Part shown: positions 6,896 through 7,229 of the stretch, piece by piece | Position numbering within the stretch: the stretch's first letter is position 1 | How the letters are laid out: each line of letters starts with the position of its first letter | Source: Balneolaceae bacterium | GTDB taxonomy: Bacteria; Bacteroidota; Rhodothermia; Balneolales; Balneolaceae | Direction: 5' to 3' | DNA: 7,229 nt | Assembly: GCA_007123785.1 (NCBI GenBank) | Contig: SLGL01000298.1 | Span: 1 to 7,229 of the forward strand | Position numbers and translations under genes: made by a program | Notes under the pieces: generated by a model | The model's input: only the letters and a program-made list of their open reading frames with translations | What the model was told of the DNA's origin: nothing | Databases searched by the model: none

Positions 6896-7229
6896 AAGGT
6901 TGATTTGCCTGATTTGAAGCTCACATAAGCCTTGACAGTGAGTACTTGATTAACGAAATGACGATCTGGCCGGTGTCACTCCGGGCTTTCTCTAACCGTT
7001 AAAGGGAATTCTTTTGGTTCACAACGCTGACAGATCTGGTGGGTACTGCGAGAGGTCGGGATGCCGCGGTCATTGTCAGGTTGAATATCAAAGCGCCAAA
7101 CAGATATGCTCCCATCTGATGCGTTTAACTCAAATTCTGAAAAATCTATAAAATCAACCTCTATTATTTATAAACAACAATTTGTAGTACTACATCCATT
7201 TTTTAAAACAGGTCAAGTGGTTCTCGAAG
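6896..7229. other. Terminal spacer without a convincing gene; GC-richer island with possible antisense remnant
   Basis: No complete gene is supported in these 334 bases and I see no good intrinsic terminator after the membrane-protein gene; the CTCAC/GTGAG pair just downstream has a long loop and no T-tract. Positions 7130-7210 are AT-rich like other spacers here, but about 6960-7125 is GC-richer. On the minus strand one frame is open for 63 codons from just inside a TAA (complement of 7168-7170) to a TGA at 6976-6978. It reads, in part, ASDGSISVWRFDIQP and later CQRC, and has no standard start codon. A second minus-strand frame, 6999-7115, begins with ATG and encodes 38 residues starting MGAYLFGALIF. 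Neither is recognised; a decayed gene tail is possible. Confidence 0.5.

Noticed and set aside
6999..7115. Small minus-strand gene encoding 38 residues (MGAYLFG...)
   Set aside because: It has an ATG, but no ribosome-binding signal, no recognised family, and it overlaps another equally plausible frame; kept only as part of the spacer description.
4101..7213. Shared 11-mer TTAAAACAGGT at 4101-4111 and 7203-7213
   Set aside because: Several exact 11-mers are expected by chance in about 7 kb, and the flanks do not match.
1..7229. CRISPR array, tRNA, rRNA, prophage or toxin-antitoxin genes
   Set aside because: No regularly spaced repeats, cloverleaf, rRNA-like stretch or small paired genes were seen on either strand.

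Overview
This window looks like chromosomal DNA from a member of the Bacteroidota or a close relative, with Balneolales/Rhodothermales-type bacteria my best guess. The grounds are coding DNA of intermediate GC between AT-rich spacers, no Shine-Dalgarno sequence before any of the three genes (A/T-rich leaders instead), and protein families common in that group: exported esterase-like hydrolases, exported imidazolonepropionase-like amidohydrolases, and an MgtC/DUF4010 membrane protein. The assignment is inference; there is no rRNA or marker gene here.

Layout. Positions 1-334 are a mostly AT-rich leader with a GC-richer patch (about 100-210), a long-loop inverted repeat, a possible promoter, and a short antisense stretch that reads like the tail of a lost gene. 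A very large exported protein follows (335-3916). It fuses a CE15/glucuronoyl-esterase-like alpha/beta hydrolase, a second acetyl-xylan-esterase-like alpha/beta hydrolase and an amidohydrolase in one chain. After a 225-bp AT-rich spacer with an imperfect direct repeat comes a separate exported amidohydrolase (4142-5509). A strong intrinsic terminator hairpin (5574-5605) sits just before a polytopic membrane protein with an MgtC-like N-terminal half and a DUF4010 C-terminal half (5630-6895). The last 334 bp hold no convincing gene, but contain a GC-richer island with a possible decayed antisense reading frame.

How the genes may work together. The first two products both carry signal peptides and both contain amidohydrolase modules, so they plausibly act together outside the cytoplasm on an ester- or amide-containing substrate; the substrate cannot be read from sequence. 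The third gene is separated by the terminator and has no evident functional link.

The most striking observation is that two of the three modules of the fusion protein have lost a residue normally essential for catalysis. The second hydrolase has Ala where the nucleophilic Ser belongs (G-Y-A-M-G), and the amidohydrolase has His where the late metal-site Asp belongs (G-S-H for G-T-D). The first hydrolase keeps its Ser and His, and the neighbouring stand-alone amidohydrolase keeps all its metal ligands. This suggests one active module carrying two pseudo-enzyme modules, next to an intact amidohydrolase.
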